64,000 bases of DNA, from positions 62,001 to 126,000 of the forward strand of contig NZ_KB894353.1 of assembly GCF_000374425.1 (NCBI RefSeq). Direction: 5' to 3'. The notes under the pieces were generated by a model. The model searched no databases. It saw only the letters and a list, made by a program, of their open reading frames with translations, and was not told the origin of the DNA. Positions 37,369 through 49,771 of this stretch are shown piece after piece. A program made the position numbers and the translations under genes. This stretch comes from Acinetobacter tjernbergiae DSM 14971 = CIP 107465 (GTDB lineage: Bacteria > Pseudomonadota > Gammaproteobacteria > Pseudomonadales > Moraxellaceae). Within the stretch, counting starts at the first letter, position 1. Each line of letters begins with the position of its first letter.

Positions 37369-38160
37369 CTAGACTTTTGTTTCTAACCAAGCTTGCATTG
37401 CATTATTTACTTCGTCTGGTGCAGTCAAGTTCACCATATGACGTTCATTCTCGATCACAATAGCGGTGCCATGTTGTGCTTGGCTCGCCATTTGAATTGC
37501 CATCTCGGCTGTCGAATTTGGGTCATCTGTTCCAGTTAAAACCAATGCTGGACATTGAATTTTTGCCCAATCATCTGCATAAATTTGATCACCATGTGCA
37601 AACGCTGCATAAGCCGTGGTATAACCAGATAAATCAACATCTTCTAACCATGATTTGACTCTCGCAGCAGCGATTTGCTCTGCTTCACTTTCGCCAAACC
37701 AGCGTTGTAGTGGTGTTTCAATATCAATATGACCTGTTTTTAACTCTTCTGCACGATTTACAACCGCATCTCGGGCTTGAGTGGTACGCTTGTATACACC
37801 ATTCAATACCGCCATTCGTTTAACTAAATCAGGGCGAGTCGCACTCACACCAGTAGTGATTAACGAACCCATCGAATGACCTGCCAAATTCACTGCACCT
37901 AAATTCAGTGCTGTAATAAATTCAATCGTCCAGTCGACAAATGCTTTTAACGGTGCGCCATCTGTAAGTTTTGTACTTTGTCCATGACCTGGCATATCCA
38001 CCGAGATCACGCGATAATCTTTCGAAAAATACTCAATTTGTGGATACCATGCGGCTGCTTGCATTCCGACACCATGGATGAGAACCAAAGGCTCTCCCTC
38101 TCCTTGCTCAAAATAATGAGCAATCCGATTATTTGACAGCTGCAGGGTTTTTGAGATCAT
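37369..38160 (-). CDS. tgnD: Alpha/beta hydrolase, TgnD-like
   Basis: A 263-residue alpha/beta hydrolase. The oxyanion-hole segment LVLIHGVGMQAAAW lies near residue 26, the nucleophile elbow GHSMGS near 94, an acidic residue in LTGTDDPNS near 210 and the catalytic His in ENERHMVNL near 240. In trigonelline breakdown the hydrolase TgnD splits the methylformamido-succinate intermediate to succinate semialdehyde and small products, and the same role is likely here. The start overlaps the upstream gene by 32 bp, which suggests coupled translation. Confidence 0.75.
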   Translation of the reverse strand: MISKTLQLSNNRIAHYFEQGEGEPLVLIHGVGMQAAAWYPQIEYFSKDYRVISVDMPGHGQSTKLTDGAPLKAFVDWTIEFITALNLGAVNLAGHSMGSLITTGVSATRPDLVKRMAVLNGVYKRTTQARDAVVNRAEELKTGHIDIETPLQRWFGESEAEQIAAARVKSWLEDVDLSGYTTAYAAFAHGDQIYADDWAKIQCPALVLTGTDDPNSTAEMAIQMASQAQHGTAIVIENERHMVNLTAPDEVNNAMQAWLETKV

Positions 38161-38731
38161 GACCTAACTCTTCCAAATCTTGATAACGATCGCCAATACG
38201 ATGATGTGGACGTCCACCTGTTGCTGCACCAATCACAATCACAATTTCATCAGCAGCGGGTGCATCTGGAATTGCAAACTGTAATGTTAAATAATGAGAA
38301 CGGCGGCCTTCATCATTTTTGTCCATCATTGGAACAAGAATCGAGGCATTCGCTGGGCCACGGGTATTATTAAAAGCAAGATAAGACTTTGCTCCGACTG
38401 CATGACGATAAGTATTACCAAAATGTAAAGTATGAATCAGTGCTGAAGCATGTTCTAACTCACCATTGAGACCCACGACCGCACTTTTACCAAATGCTTC
38501 TACAGCTTCACCTGAGCCAACTTCATCAAGAATCAGTTGAGTTAAATGCTCACTTAGAATTGGCGCGATACGGCGAATCTCTGGTGTTAAGTTTTCCACA
38601 TAGCCCTGACCAGCCCATGGGTTTTTGATCACAGCAGCAGCAGCCACCATTTTTAACGGTTTTGTTGCTTCCTTATCACCATCGACATAAGTCGTTTCAA
38701 CATGAAGAACTGTTTTACGGATTAGATTCAT
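38129..38731 (-). CDS. DUF1185 (amino acid synthesis family) protein
   Basis: A 200-residue protein of the DUF1185 family, with KMVAAAAVIKNPWAGQGYVENL near residue 27 and AIPDAPAADEIVIVIGAATGGRPHHRIGD near 152. Members accompany LLM-type monooxygenases in several degradation clusters, but their reaction is not known. It is the first gene of the operon that runs through the hydrolase, reductase, monooxygenase and aldehyde dehydrogenase. AAGGAAATGCC precedes the ATG. The 22-bp palindrome 36 bp upstream is the likely control site. Confidence 0.82.
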   Translation of the reverse strand: MNLIRKTVLHVETTYVDGDKEATKPLKMVAAAAVIKNPWAGQGYVENLTPEIRRIAPILSEHLTQLILDEVGSGEAVEAFGKSAVVGLNGELEHASALIHTLHFGNTYRHAVGAKSYLAFNNTRGPANASILVPMMDKNDEGRRSHYLTLQFAIPDAPAADEIVIVIGAATGGRPHHRIGDRYQDLEELGHDLKNPAAVK

Positions 38732-38766
38732 GGCATTTCCTTGTGAGTAAATTTATTTTTGCATTC

Positions 38767-38788
38767 GTATTATGGTATACCATAATAC
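38767..38788. promoter_or_regulatory. Perfect 22-bp palindrome, operator of the GntR regulator
   Basis: The half-site GTATTATGGTA is followed by its exact reverse complement. It lies between the divergent DUF1185 operon and the GntR/FCD gene. A near copy is found in front of tgnE. Control of both the operon and its own gene by the regulator is the simplest reading. Confidence 0.75.
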
Positions 38789-38884
38789 ATAATGAAAAAA
38801 AAGCAAGAGTTTGCTATGCTGTTTTTTAGTAAAGAACTTGTAACAAAATTCTGTATTATTAAAATCAGGACAGATTGATCGCTT

Positions 38885-39547
38885 ATGAATCTTAAAATTG
38901 AAAACCCACCTGTGACTTTGCGAGAGCTTTGTTTAGACAAGGTACGCAATGCCATTATTACGGGCTATTTCCCCTCTGGGAAAAGACTGGTTGAAAGAAG
39001 CTTATGTGATGAATTGGGCGTGAGCCGCTCAGTCGTCCGTGAAGTGATTCGTTATTTAGAAGCAGAAGGTTTAGTTGAAATTTTACCGAATAAAGGTCCT
39101 ATCGTTTCACTATTAAATTGGAACATCGCCTCACAAATTTATGAAATTCGACTTTTACTCGAACAAAGTGCTGTTGCCGATTGCACCCAAAACCTAACGG
39201 CTGAAACAACAGAGACGCTTAAAGCATTATTGGTTGAACTTGAGCAAGCTTTTATTGCAGATGATATTAATTTAATTATTTCTACTTCTTCAAAACTCTA
39301 CGAAACTATTTTTACCACCGCAAAACATCATATTGCTTGGGAAGTCGTACAACGTTTGAATGGTCGAATTAGTCGTCTTCGTGCAATGACCATGAAATCG
39401 ACGAAACGTGAAATTTCTGGCTATCAACGTATTAAAAATATGTGCGAAGCCATTTATCTTCATCAAGATCCTGAAAAAGCGAAGCAAGCCGTGGCTGAAC
39501 ATATTGCGGAAGCAGCTAAGGTTGCAAAAAATATTTTGAATGCTTAA
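38885..39547 (+). CDS. GntR family regulator with FCD domain
   Basis: A 220-residue transcription factor. The N-terminal winged helix-turn-helix (about 10-75) has GKRLVERSLCDELGVSRSVVREVIRYLEAEGLVE. The C-terminal FCD domain (about 80-210) has helices with IYEIRLLLEQSAVADC that bind an effector. It is divergent from the catabolic operon across a perfect palindrome. It probably represses the pathway until its substrate or an intermediate is present, the role expected of the regulator of the trigonelline genes. Confidence 0.9.
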   Translation: MNLKIENPPVTLRELCLDKVRNAIITGYFPSGKRLVERSLCDELGVSRSVVREVIRYLEAEGLVEILPNKGPIVSLLNWNIASQIYEIRLLLEQSAVADCTQNLTAETTETLKALLVELEQAFIADDINLIISTSSKLYETIFTTAKHHIAWEVVQRLNGRISRLRAMTMKSTKREISGYQRIKNMCEAIYLHQDPEKAKQAVAEHIAEAAKVAKNILNA

Positions 39548-39602
39548 TCGGCTAATTCTGTAACTAAAATAGTTTTAAAATTTAAAATGGAAGGATACAA
39601 GA

Positions 39603-39890
39603 ATGTCTGCTTACTGGATTGCACATGTCACCATTCATGATGTAGAACAATACAAAGAATATATGACTTTAGCACCTTTAGCCTTTGAAAAATATGGGGC
39701 TAAATTCCTTGCTAGAGGGGGAAAATCAACCTGTATGGAAGGTGCGCAGTTTCAACGTCATGTCATTATTGAATTTACTGATTTGGCGACTGCACAAGCT
39801 TGTTATCATTCTGAAGAATATACAAAAGCAAGACTCGCACGTGAAAACTGCGCTGAAGTTATGATTAGTATTGTTGAGAGCATCAATTGA
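39603..39890 (+). CDS. DUF1330 domain protein
   Basis: A 95-residue protein of the DUF1330 family (dimeric ferredoxin-like barrel), with SAYWIAHVTIHDVEQYKEYM at the start and IIEFTDLATAQACYHSEEY near residue 60. Function unknown. Members are frequent next to catabolic genes. GGAAGGA lies 9 bp before the ATG, and it follows the regulator gene by 55 bp, so both may be co-transcribed. Confidence 0.88.
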   Translation: MSAYWIAHVTIHDVEQYKEYMTLAPLAFEKYGAKFLARGGKSTCMEGAQFQRHVIIEFTDLATAQACYHSEEYTKARLARENCAEVMISIVESIN

Positions 39891-39906
39891 TCTAGTTCTA
39901 AAAAAT

Positions 39907-39942
39907 GAATAAGTTGGGGGAGAAATTTTTCGCAACTTATTC
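39907..39942. terminator. Terminator-like inverted repeat
   Basis: GAATAAGTTG pairs with CAACTTATTC, between the convergent DUF1330 and permease genes. The loop is 16 bp. Confidence 0.6.
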
Positions 39943-39992
39943 GTTTAACTGAGCTGATTCAAATTATTTTTTATTCATCGAAATCATTAATC

Positions 39993-41384
39993 TCATTTAT
40001 CTTTATAAAACATATTGTAGCTTGCATAACAAGCGATGATAAATAAAACACAGCAGACAAAACCAACTTGCATTGAAGGATCTGCCACCATACTAATACA
40101 GGTAATGACACAGAAGGCCCCGCCTAAAATTGGTGTCAACGGAAACAACGGAGCAGCAAATTTAAGGTCTTTGACAGTTTTACCAGACTTAATCCATTGT
40201 CTACGGAAGTTAAATTGGCTCACACAAATTGAGATCCAAACCACAACCATGGTAAAAGCGGCAACACCCAGTAAATTTTTGAAAATGGTTTCAGGCGCAA
40301 ATTGTTCAGATAATAAACCAGGAATTGCACCAAACATCGTAACAATAATCGCAATAATTGGCGTACCTGAACGTGTCAATTTAGCAAACACTTTAGGGAG
40401 TTGATTCTGTGTTGACAATGACCACATCATTCGAGAAGCAGCAAATAAGCCAGAGTTGGCAGCCGATAAAAGTGCAGTAATAATTACAAAACGAATAATA
40501 TCTTCCGCATATGGAATACCGATGTAATTAAATACTGTTACAAATGGGCTATTACTTACACCATTTGCATTCAGTCCTGCCATTTCATAAGGCAGTAATG
40601 CACAAATCACCACGATCGTACCCACAAAGAAAATCAATAAACGCCAAATTGCAGCATTAATTGCTTTCGGTACAGTTTTAGCAGGTTCTTCAGCTTCACC
40701 TGCGGCAACCCCAATCAATTCTGTGCCAGAGAATGCAAAATTAACGATGAGCATTGTGGCAAAAATCGGGTAAATACCATTTGGGAACCAACCATGCTCA
40801 GTCAATTTACTAAATAACGGTGCTGACTCATGACCATGATAGGAGATTAAGCCAAAAATAGCGGCTAAGCCCAATGCAATAAAACAGATAATGGTGAGAA
40901 CTTTAACCAAAGACAGCCAAAATTCCGACTCAGCAAATAACCGAGTGGAACTCACATTCAGCGTAAAGACCAGTGCCGCAAATAATAAAGTCCATGTCCA
41001 CATGGAAATAGCTGGAAACCACTCTTGCATGAGTAATGCTGCGGCAGTAAATTCTGTTCCTAACGTTGCAGTCCACGTCAACCAATACAACCATGTGATC
41101 ATATAGCCCGTGCCTGGCCCAATATAGGTTCTGGCATATTCACCGAATGACCCCGAAACTGGCATCTGTACTGCCAACTCACCTAAACACAGCATGACCA
41201 TGTATGCAATGATACCACCGAGCAGGTAAGAGAGAATCGCACCAACGGGACCTGCCTGTGAAATCACGTCACCTGAGCCTAAAAATAAGCCCGTTCCAAT
41301 TGCACCACCCAATGAAATCATCACCAAATGACGTTTCGTCATGGCACGTTTTAGGGGCTTACCCACTTCTATATTGTTACTCAT
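39993..41384 (-). CDS. APC family amino acid permease
   Basis: A 463-residue inner-membrane transporter with about 12 membrane segments. The family signatures are RHLVMISLGGAIGTGLFLGSG near residue 18, PVSGSFGEYARTYIGPG near 75 and FSGTELIGVAAGEAEEPAK near 215, as in the AAT subfamily for amino acids. It follows the ast genes on the same strand after 178 bp, so uptake of arginine or another amino acid used by that pathway is plausible. GGAG precedes the start. Confidence 0.85.
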   Translation of the reverse strand: MSNNIEVGKPLKRAMTKRHLVMISLGGAIGTGLFLGSGDVISQAGPVGAILSYLLGGIIAYMVMLCLGELAVQMPVSGSFGEYARTYIGPGTGYMITWLYWLTWTATLGTEFTAAALLMQEWFPAISMWTWTLLFAALVFTLNVSSTRLFAESEFWLSLVKVLTIICFIALGLAAIFGLISYHGHESAPLFSKLTEHGWFPNGIYPIFATMLIVNFAFSGTELIGVAAGEAEEPAKTVPKAINAAIWRLLIFFVGTIVVICALLPYEMAGLNANGVSNSPFVTVFNYIGIPYAEDIIRFVIITALLSAANSGLFAASRMMWSLSTQNQLPKVFAKLTRSGTPIIAIIVTMFGAIPGLLSEQFAPETIFKNLLGVAAFTMVVVWISICVSQFNFRRQWIKSGKTVKDLKFAAPLFPLTPILGGAFCVITCISMVADPSMQVGFVCCVLFIIACYASYNMFYKDK

Positions 41385-41562
41385 ACACGATCACTCCAAC
41401 TATCTTTTTATGACAACCTGTCCTTGCTTTCCACTTTCATAAAAATGAATATCCAATAGATATTTCTTTCCCATGTTTATTTTTACTGAACATCCATATT
41501 CAAACTCCATTTAGCTCTATTCCGTTTCACATCCATTTTTTAAAAGTCGATGTATGTGTATG

Positions 41563-42537
41563 CTACCCAATTTCCTTTAAAACCAGTCCAGCTCTCAAAC
41601 CGATCTTCACATTTGGATTTGGAAATAAAATCCAAACTTGCTGATTATCTACGACATAATTGCCTGCTTGCTGAGTTGCAATCACCTCACCTTTCTGAAA
41701 GGTTGAAAAATTAGGTGCATCAGCACTTAATTGCAATTGGAAATCGTCACTCTGCTTTAGAACGGAGTCCACCACCTTAAATTGGCGAATACTTGGTTTC
41801 TGTCTACATGGCAAAGCCTGCTCTGAAAGTACCGCACGTAAAACCTGATCGGTACTCGCAAATTCAGCTAAATCATTTTGACCAAACGGCTTTGCTTTGC
41901 CTAATTCCAAGGTACTACTCGCCGCTTGACATCGTTCAGCAGTAAAATGGGTAAAAGTTTTACCAACCGTATTGTGATACACCAAAGCATCAAGATCCGC
42001 AGCATTCAAACTCTGAATCAGAAAATCATCATAGGGCTGTGTTTGATAGGGAAATAATGCAAATACAGGAAGTAGTGAGGCACGAATGGCAGTATGTAAA
42101 TCGTAATGATAACGCTGTGCTTCAGCACCACTTTGCTCAAAAAATTGGGCTGTTCGCTGTTCCAATTGAGCTGCACGTTCAGTTTCAGCATCTTGGCGTA
42201 AATGCTGATAAGCACCACAGAACATCCGATTCACATCATTTTCAAGATAACGTACACCTTTACGAATCGCTTCAGGATTACCAAAGACGAACAGCACCCG
42301 CACCTTGAGCGCTACGCGTTCAACAAATAAATCATTGATAATCTGTGCCAATAGCTCAATCGGTGCAGTTTCATTGCCATGAATACCCGCAGAAAGCACG
42401 ATGGTTTTTCTATAGGTTGTTTTTGGCGTACATTGCAGTAACCCTTCACCTAGCCACTGCCATGTAAAGCCTACCGTTTCACCTTGAGTTTGCTCAGGTG
42501 GCTGTTGTGCTAAAATCAACGCGAGTAGATCAACCAT
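41563..42537 (-). CDS. astE: Succinylglutamate desuccinylase
   Basis: Fifth step of the arginine succinyltransferase pathway: N-succinylglutamate to glutamate and succinate. The 324-residue product is a zinc carboxypeptidase-like (AspA/AstE) protein. [17 protein letters not shown] near residue 51 contributes the metal ligands H and E, and YDLHTAIR near 144 the further His. The gene is last in the ast operon, 32 bp after astB. Confidence 0.94.
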   Translation of the reverse strand: MVDLLALILAQQPPEQTQGETVGFTWQWLGEGLLQCTPKTTYRKTIVLSAGIHGNETAPIELLAQIINDLFVERVALKVRVLFVFGNPEAIRKGVRYLENDVNRMFCGAYQHLRQDAETERAAQLEQRTAQFFEQSGAEAQRYHYDLHTAIRASLLPVFALFPYQTQPYDDFLIQSLNAADLDALVYHNTVGKTFTHFTAERCQAASSTLELGKAKPFGQNDLAEFASTDQVLRAVLSEQALPCRQKPSIRQFKVVDSVLKQSDDFQLQLSADAPNFSTFQKGEVIATQQAGNYVVDNQQVWILFPNPNVKIGLRAGLVLKEIG

Positions 42538-42569
42538 GTACCTTCATCCTTAAAAGCCATTGTTTCTAT

Positions 42570-43910
42570 TTATCTTTGGAAGTGATAAACCGAGCCTAAA
42601 TCTAAAATTTTGGTGAGTTCGTCCAGTGCAGTACGGCTCTCGATCAATAATCGTGGATCAGCTAAGTCATCCTGTGTTAATTCATCCCGATAGTGTTGAT
42701 CAACCCACTGATTCAGCGTTTTAAACAATGCATCGTTCATAAATAAGTTTGGATTGACTGCATTAAGCTCAGCATCATTCACAGCAACACGTAATCTTAA
42801 ACATGCAGGCCCACCACCATTACGCATACTTTCACGTAGATCAAAGACCTTAATGTCATCAATTGGCGTTCCCATTTGAATCATGTCATTCAAATAGCTC
42901 CACACCGCTTTGTTCTGACGAGATTCTTCTGGTACAACAATGCTCATGCCACCATCAGCACGTGTCAAAATTTGACTGTTAAATAAATAAGTTGAAACTG
43001 CATCTTCAACCTTTACTCGACTTTCAGGTACTTCAATCGAAACAAACTCTTGTTCAATGCCCGCCATTTTTTTACGGATTTGATTGAGTGAATCAGCTTG
43101 ATTTAAAAAAGCATGTTGATGATGGAATAATACCTGTTGATTACTGACCGCAATCACATCGTTATGAAAGACACCTTGATCAATCACATCAGGATTTTGC
43201 TGAATGAACACGGTACGCTTCGCATCAAGACGATGTAAACGTGCAATCGCTTCACTTGCCTCACGCGTTTGACGTGCAGGGAATTTTTGTGGTGCAACAG
43301 TACCACCAAGTTGCTGCTGACCATAAACAAAAACTTGTACGCCTGCTTGATCGTATGCACCACCAAGACGATTGTGATTGGCTGCACCTTCATCACCAAA
43401 CAAAGCAGCTTCTGGCAATGCTTCATGATGCGCGAAATAGACATCATTATTGAACATCGCTTGAAGAATGCGTGTGGTCGTATGATGCTCAATTGAGCGA
43501 TGGAACTTATTATTTAAGTTTGCCGCAGTAAAATGCATACGCCCATCTGTGCTATCTGCCGAGGGTGAAACCGTACACGAGTTTGCTGTCCACATTGAAG
43601 ATGCTGAACTTAACGATGACAATAGTGCTGGTGCAGTACGCATCGCCTGAGTAATGACATCAATATCACTACCTGTAAAACCTAAGCGACGCAGTGTTGG
43701 CACATGCGGACGCTCTTGTGGTGCAAACACACCTTGCTTGAGTCCTAAATCCGCAAGGGCTTTCATTTTCATTAAGCCTTGTTTTGCAGCTAATTTAGGA
43801 TTTGACGCATTATTACGGTTTTTAGTGGATGCAACATTACCAAACGATAAACCTGCATAATGGTGCGTAGGCCCAACTAAACCATCAAAATTAATTTCAT
43901 AACCTGACAT
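42570..43910 (-). CDS. astB: N-succinylarginine dihydrolase
   Basis: Second step of the pathway: N-succinylarginine to N-succinylornithine, 2 NH3 and CO2. The 446-residue product begins [20 protein letters not shown], typical of AstB. Further marks are [20 protein letters not shown] near residue 106 and [14 protein letters not shown] near 360, which carries the catalytic Cys. The ATG at 43910 with GGAGAAGAAA in front is preferred to a GTG 12 bp upstream. Confidence 0.96.
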   Translation of the reverse strand: MSGYEINFDGLVGPTHHYAGLSFGNVASTKNRNNASNPKLAAKQGLMKMKALADLGLKQGVFAPQERPHVPTLRRLGFTGSDIDVITQAMRTAPALLSSLSSASSMWTANSCTVSPSADSTDGRMHFTAANLNNKFHRSIEHHTTTRILQAMFNNDVYFAHHEALPEAALFGDEGAANHNRLGGAYDQAGVQVFVYGQQQLGGTVAPQKFPARQTREASEAIARLHRLDAKRTVFIQQNPDVIDQGVFHNDVIAVSNQQVLFHHQHAFLNQADSLNQIRKKMAGIEQEFVSIEVPESRVKVEDAVSTYLFNSQILTRADGGMSIVVPEESRQNKAVWSYLNDMIQMGTPIDDIKVFDLRESMRNGGGPACLRLRVAVNDAELNAVNPNLFMNDALFKTLNQWVDQHYRDELTQDDLADPRLLIESRTALDELTKILDLGSVYHFQR

Positions 43911-43942
43911 TTTCTTCTCCACGTGTCTTGATGCGATCCGAC

Positions 43943-46455
<2,513 letters not shown>

Positions 46456-46476
46456 GGTTAGATGCTCACAACAGAC

Positions 46477-47682
46477 TTAAAGGCGTGCTAAGGCACGAGC
46501 AAAACGGTTTAGACCTTCATCAATATCTTCCATTGGAATAATCAGTGAAGGGGTAAAACGCACCACATCCGTACCTGCAACTAAAGCCAATAGACCTTCT
46601 TCACCTGCTAAAGTGACGATATTTTTTGCTTTACCTGCATATTCATCTTTAAGCACACAGCCAATCAATAAACCTTGACCACGAATTTCTTTAAACAAGT
46701 CATATTGCGCATTGATCTTATTTAAAGCATCAATAAAATATTGATAACGTTGTTTGACACCATCTAATACTTCAGGTGTATTGATAAATTCAAATACCGC
46801 ACCTGCAACTGCACACGCCAATGGATTACCACCATAAGTCGTCCCATGATCGCCCACTGCATACATGTTGGCATATTTGTCGGTGGTGATCATTGCACCA
46901 ATTGGGAAACCGCCACCCAATGCTTTTGCCGTCGTCAGAATGTCAGGTGTTACACCTGTATTCATATAGGCATACAATGAGCCTGTACGACCGACACCCG
47001 TTTGTACTTCATCAAAAATCAGTACTGCACCTTTTTCGTCACACAGCGCACGTAAGCCTTTTAAGAATTCGATATCTGCTGGCAGAACACCGCCTTCGCC
47101 CTGAATTGGCTCAACAATGACCGCACAAGTATTGTCAGTAATCACAGCTTTTGCAGCTTCAAGATCATTAAATGCAGTATGTTCAATCCCACCTGGTAAA
47201 GGTGCGAAATCTTGAGAATATTTCGGCTGACCGCCTGCTGTTACAGTAAATAAAGTACGACCATGGAAGGCATTTTTAAATGCAACAATCTGGTTTTTAT
47301 TTGAATTGCCACTGAGTAAACCGATTTTACGTGCCAGTTTCAAAGCAGCTTCATTGGCTTCTGCACCTGAGTTACAGAAAAAGACTTTGTCGGCAAAAGT
47401 GCTTTCAACCAATTGTTTCGCGAGACGTAATACTGGCTCATTGGTATAACCATTACCAATATGCCAAAGTTTTTGTGCTTGTTCAGTTAAAGCATTCACC
47501 GCAACTGGATGTGCATGACCTAAAGCATTAACCGCAATACCACCTGCAAAATCAATATATTCTTTATCGTTTTGATCCCAAAGACGAGAACCTTCACCAC
47601 GAACTAAAATGAAATTTGCTGGAGCAAAAACAGGCACCATCCAATCATTAAAATTGCTACGTGTAATTGCGACATCGCTCAT
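46477..47682 (-). CDS. astC: Succinylornithine/acetylornithine transaminase
   Basis: Third step of the pathway: N-succinylornithine to the semialdehyde. The 401-residue product is a PLP enzyme of class III. It has [17 protein letters not shown] near residue 105, [14 protein letters not shown] near 186, [12 protein letters not shown] near 222 and the PLP-binding Lys in [13 protein letters not shown] near 252. It is the first gene of the ast operon, so the control region should be in the 80 bp before it or upstream of gdhA. Confidence 0.95.
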   Translation of the reverse strand: MSDVAITRSNFNDWMVPVFAPANFILVRGEGSRLWDQNDKEYIDFAGGIAVNALGHAHPVAVNALTEQAQKLWHIGNGYTNEPVLRLAKQLVESTFADKVFFCNSGAEANEAALKLARKIGLLSGNSNKNQIVAFKNAFHGRTLFTVTAGGQPKYSQDFAPLPGGIEHTAFNDLEAAKAVITDNTCAVIVEPIQGEGGVLPADIEFLKGLRALCDEKGAVLIFDEVQTGVGRTGSLYAYMNTGVTPDILTTAKALGGGFPIGAMITTDKYANMYAVGDHGTTYGGNPLACAVAGAVFEFINTPEVLDGVKQRYQYFIDALNKINAQYDLFKEIRGQGLLIGCVLKDEYAGKAKNIVTLAGEEGLLALVAGTDVVRFTPSLIIPMEDIDEGLNRFARALARL

Positions 47683-47762
47683 TTTACTTACTCACTTCCT
47701 GTTTGGATATTCAGGCTTGTTAAACTCTCAACAAGCCCTTTGCTTTAACTGTATGAATGGTT

Positions 47763-49034
47763 TTAACCCGGGAAAATACCGCGTTCTTTACGCGCTTTAA
47801 GGATACGTTCACAGGCTAAAATATAAGCGGCGGTACGTAAGCTACATTCTTTCTGCGCTGCGGTATTCCACACATCACCCATTGCCTGAATCATTAATTT
47901 GTCAAGACGCTCATTAATTTCATCTTCGCTCCAGAAATAACTCGCCATATCTTGAACCCACTCAAAATAACTGACCGTTACACCACCAGCGTTACAGATC
48001 ACGTCAGGGACAACCGTAATATTACGGCTAACGAATACATCATCTGCTTCTGGGTAAGTTGGGCCATTTGCACCTTCAAGTACAATTTTGGCTTTGAGCT
48101 TTTGTGCACGCTCAACTGTAATCTGACCTTCCAATGCAGCTGGAATTAGAATGTCCATATCGACATCCCAAAATGCTTCATCTGTGATCACAGTTGCATC
48201 AACGAAGCCCATCACGCCACCATGTTCAGCAACATGCTTTTGTAAAGCTTTGACATTGAAGCCTTCTGCATTAAAAATCGTACCTGTGTGGTCTTGTACA
48301 CAAACCACTTTTGCGCCTGCTTGACTGAATAAGTAAGCTGCTTCATTGCCGACATTACCAAAACCTTGCACCGCAACTTTACTGCCCGCAACAGGTAAAT
48401 TAATTCGTTTTGCAACTTCTAAACCCGTTACAAACACACCACGTCCTGTTGCACGAACACGACCCAATGAACCACCCAAATGCACAGGCTTACCTGTCAC
48501 AACACCAGTCACAGTATGACCTTTGATACTTGAATAGGTATCCATCATCCAGCCCATAATATTGGCATTGGTGCCCACATCAGGTGCAGGAATATCAATT
48601 TGAGGACCAATAATTGAACTAATTTCACTGGTAAAACGACGCGTTAAACGCTCTAGTTCACGAGGTGAAAGCTCTTTAGGATTTACTCGTACACCACCTT
48701 TAGCACCACCAAATGGGAGATTAAGTACTGCTGTTTTAATGGTCATCCACGCAGACAACGCCATCACTTCATTTAATTCAACATCGTGGTGATAACGAAT
48801 ACCACCTTTACCTGGACCACGTGATAAGTTGTGTTGTACACGGTAGCCTTCAAAATGACGAATTGTGCCGTCATCCATTACAATTGGAACATCGACAATC
48901 AGGGTACGTTTTGGGCGTTTCAGCGTATTAATGAAATTGCCGAGATCAGCATCTAAATAAGGTGTCACTCGATCAATTTGAGTGAGGTAAGTTTGCCAAG
49001 CACCACTATTTTGAGCCGTATATGATAAAGACAT
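47763..49034 (-). CDS. gdhA: Glutamate dehydrogenase
   Basis: Interconverts glutamate and 2-oxoglutarate plus ammonia. The 423-residue product has RGPGKGGIRYHHDVELNEVMALS near residue 72, the catalytic Lys in LPFGGAKGGVRVNP near 107 and a Rossmann motif VAVQGFGNVGNEAA near 222. Ahead of the ast genes on the same strand, it would carry glutamate made from arginine into the TCA cycle. The cofactor cannot be read from the sequence with certainty. Confidence 0.94.
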   Translation of the reverse strand: MSLSYTAQNSGAWQTYLTQIDRVTPYLDADLGNFINTLKRPKRTLIVDVPIVMDDGTIRHFEGYRVQHNLSRGPGKGGIRYHHDVELNEVMALSAWMTIKTAVLNLPFGGAKGGVRVNPKELSPRELERLTRRFTSEISSIIGPQIDIPAPDVGTNANIMGWMMDTYSSIKGHTVTGVVTGKPVHLGGSLGRVRATGRGVFVTGLEVAKRINLPVAGSKVAVQGFGNVGNEAAYLFSQAGAKVVCVQDHTGTIFNAEGFNVKALQKHVAEHGGVMGFVDATVITDEAFWDVDMDILIPAALEGQITVERAQKLKAKIVLEGANGPTYPEADDVFVSRNITVVPDVICNAGGVTVSYFEWVQDMASYFWSEDEINERLDKLMIQAMGDVWNTAAQKECSLRTAAYILACERILKARKERGIFPG

Positions 49035-49186
49035 TATCTATTCCTTAATTAATCAATTTTCCCTGTTATCTACAGATTCCCTTTCGCGAAGAGTTTCTGT
49101 TTTGCCCCATCGTCCCTTGTCAGCATTGATTTCTTCATGAGATTGAATAAAAAATGCTTGGAGCTTCATATAGTGATTATTATTAA

Positions 49187-49201
49187 GAATCAAATTGATT
49201 C
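49187..49201. promoter_or_regulatory. Palindrome between gdhA and the Lrp-type gene
   Basis: GAATCAAATTGATTC is a 7-bp inverted repeat around one A. It lies in the 232-bp divergent control region, just upstream of a TATAAT at 49213-49218 for the regulator gene. It could be the site of the AsnC/Lrp protein. Confidence 0.5.
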
Positions 49202-49266
49202 ACAAAATGCCTTATAATGATTAAAATGAATTAATTTTTATCAATTTGCTAATAGAAAGTGTCAAA

Positions 49267-49689
49267 ATGAACAATATTGACCATATTATCTTGGGATTAC
49301 TCAAAGACAATGCTCGAATTTCAATCACAGATTTGGCAGCAAAAACACGAGTCTCTAGAGCGACTGTGCAAAAACGGATCGAATATATGGAGTCGACAGG
49401 TATCATTACGGGCTATACCGTACGCTTTCGCCCCAATACAGAGAAAAATATTATTCGGGCGTGGATGAATATCATGGTTGAGGGAACCAAAGCTCAAGCG
49501 GTTATTCGTGAATTACGCTTAGAATCGGCGGTTGAACGCCTACATACCACCAATGGAAAATGGGATATTTTGGTCGAATTACAATCAGATAGCCTTGAGA
49601 ATTTCGACAAAGCACTTGAAAGAATTCGAAATATTTCAGGTATTTATAATAGTGAAACTAGTATTTTACTGTCTACTTATAAAACATAA
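49267..49689 (+). CDS. Lrp/AsnC family transcriptional regulator
   Basis: A 140-residue regulator. The N-terminal helix-turn-helix (about 1-60) has DHIILGLLKDNARISITDLAAKTRVSRATVQKRIEYMESTGII. The C-terminal RAM/AsnC ligand domain follows, with the end SGIYNSETSILLSTYKT. It is divergent from gdhA and the ast genes, and probably controls them in response to an amino acid such as arginine or glutamate. The ATG at 49267, after AGAAAGTG, fits better than the upstream TTG at 49246. Confidence 0.88.
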   Translation: MNNIDHIILGLLKDNARISITDLAAKTRVSRATVQKRIEYMESTGIITGYTVRFRPNTEKNIIRAWMNIMVEGTKAQAVIRELRLESAVERLHTTNGKWDILVELQSDSLENFDKALERIRNISGIYNSETSILLSTYKT

Positions 49690-49724
49690 TGATAGATGAT
49701 GATTCACATTAAAATGAATTAACT

Positions 49725-49755
49725 AGGATGCTCACACAAATTAAATGAGCATCCT
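49725..49755. terminator. Terminator-like hairpin
   Basis: AGGATGCTCA pairs with TGAGCATCCT around 11 bp, between the convergent regulator and SDR genes. Confidence 0.75.
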
Positions 49756-49771
49756 TAGATTGAAGAATAAT

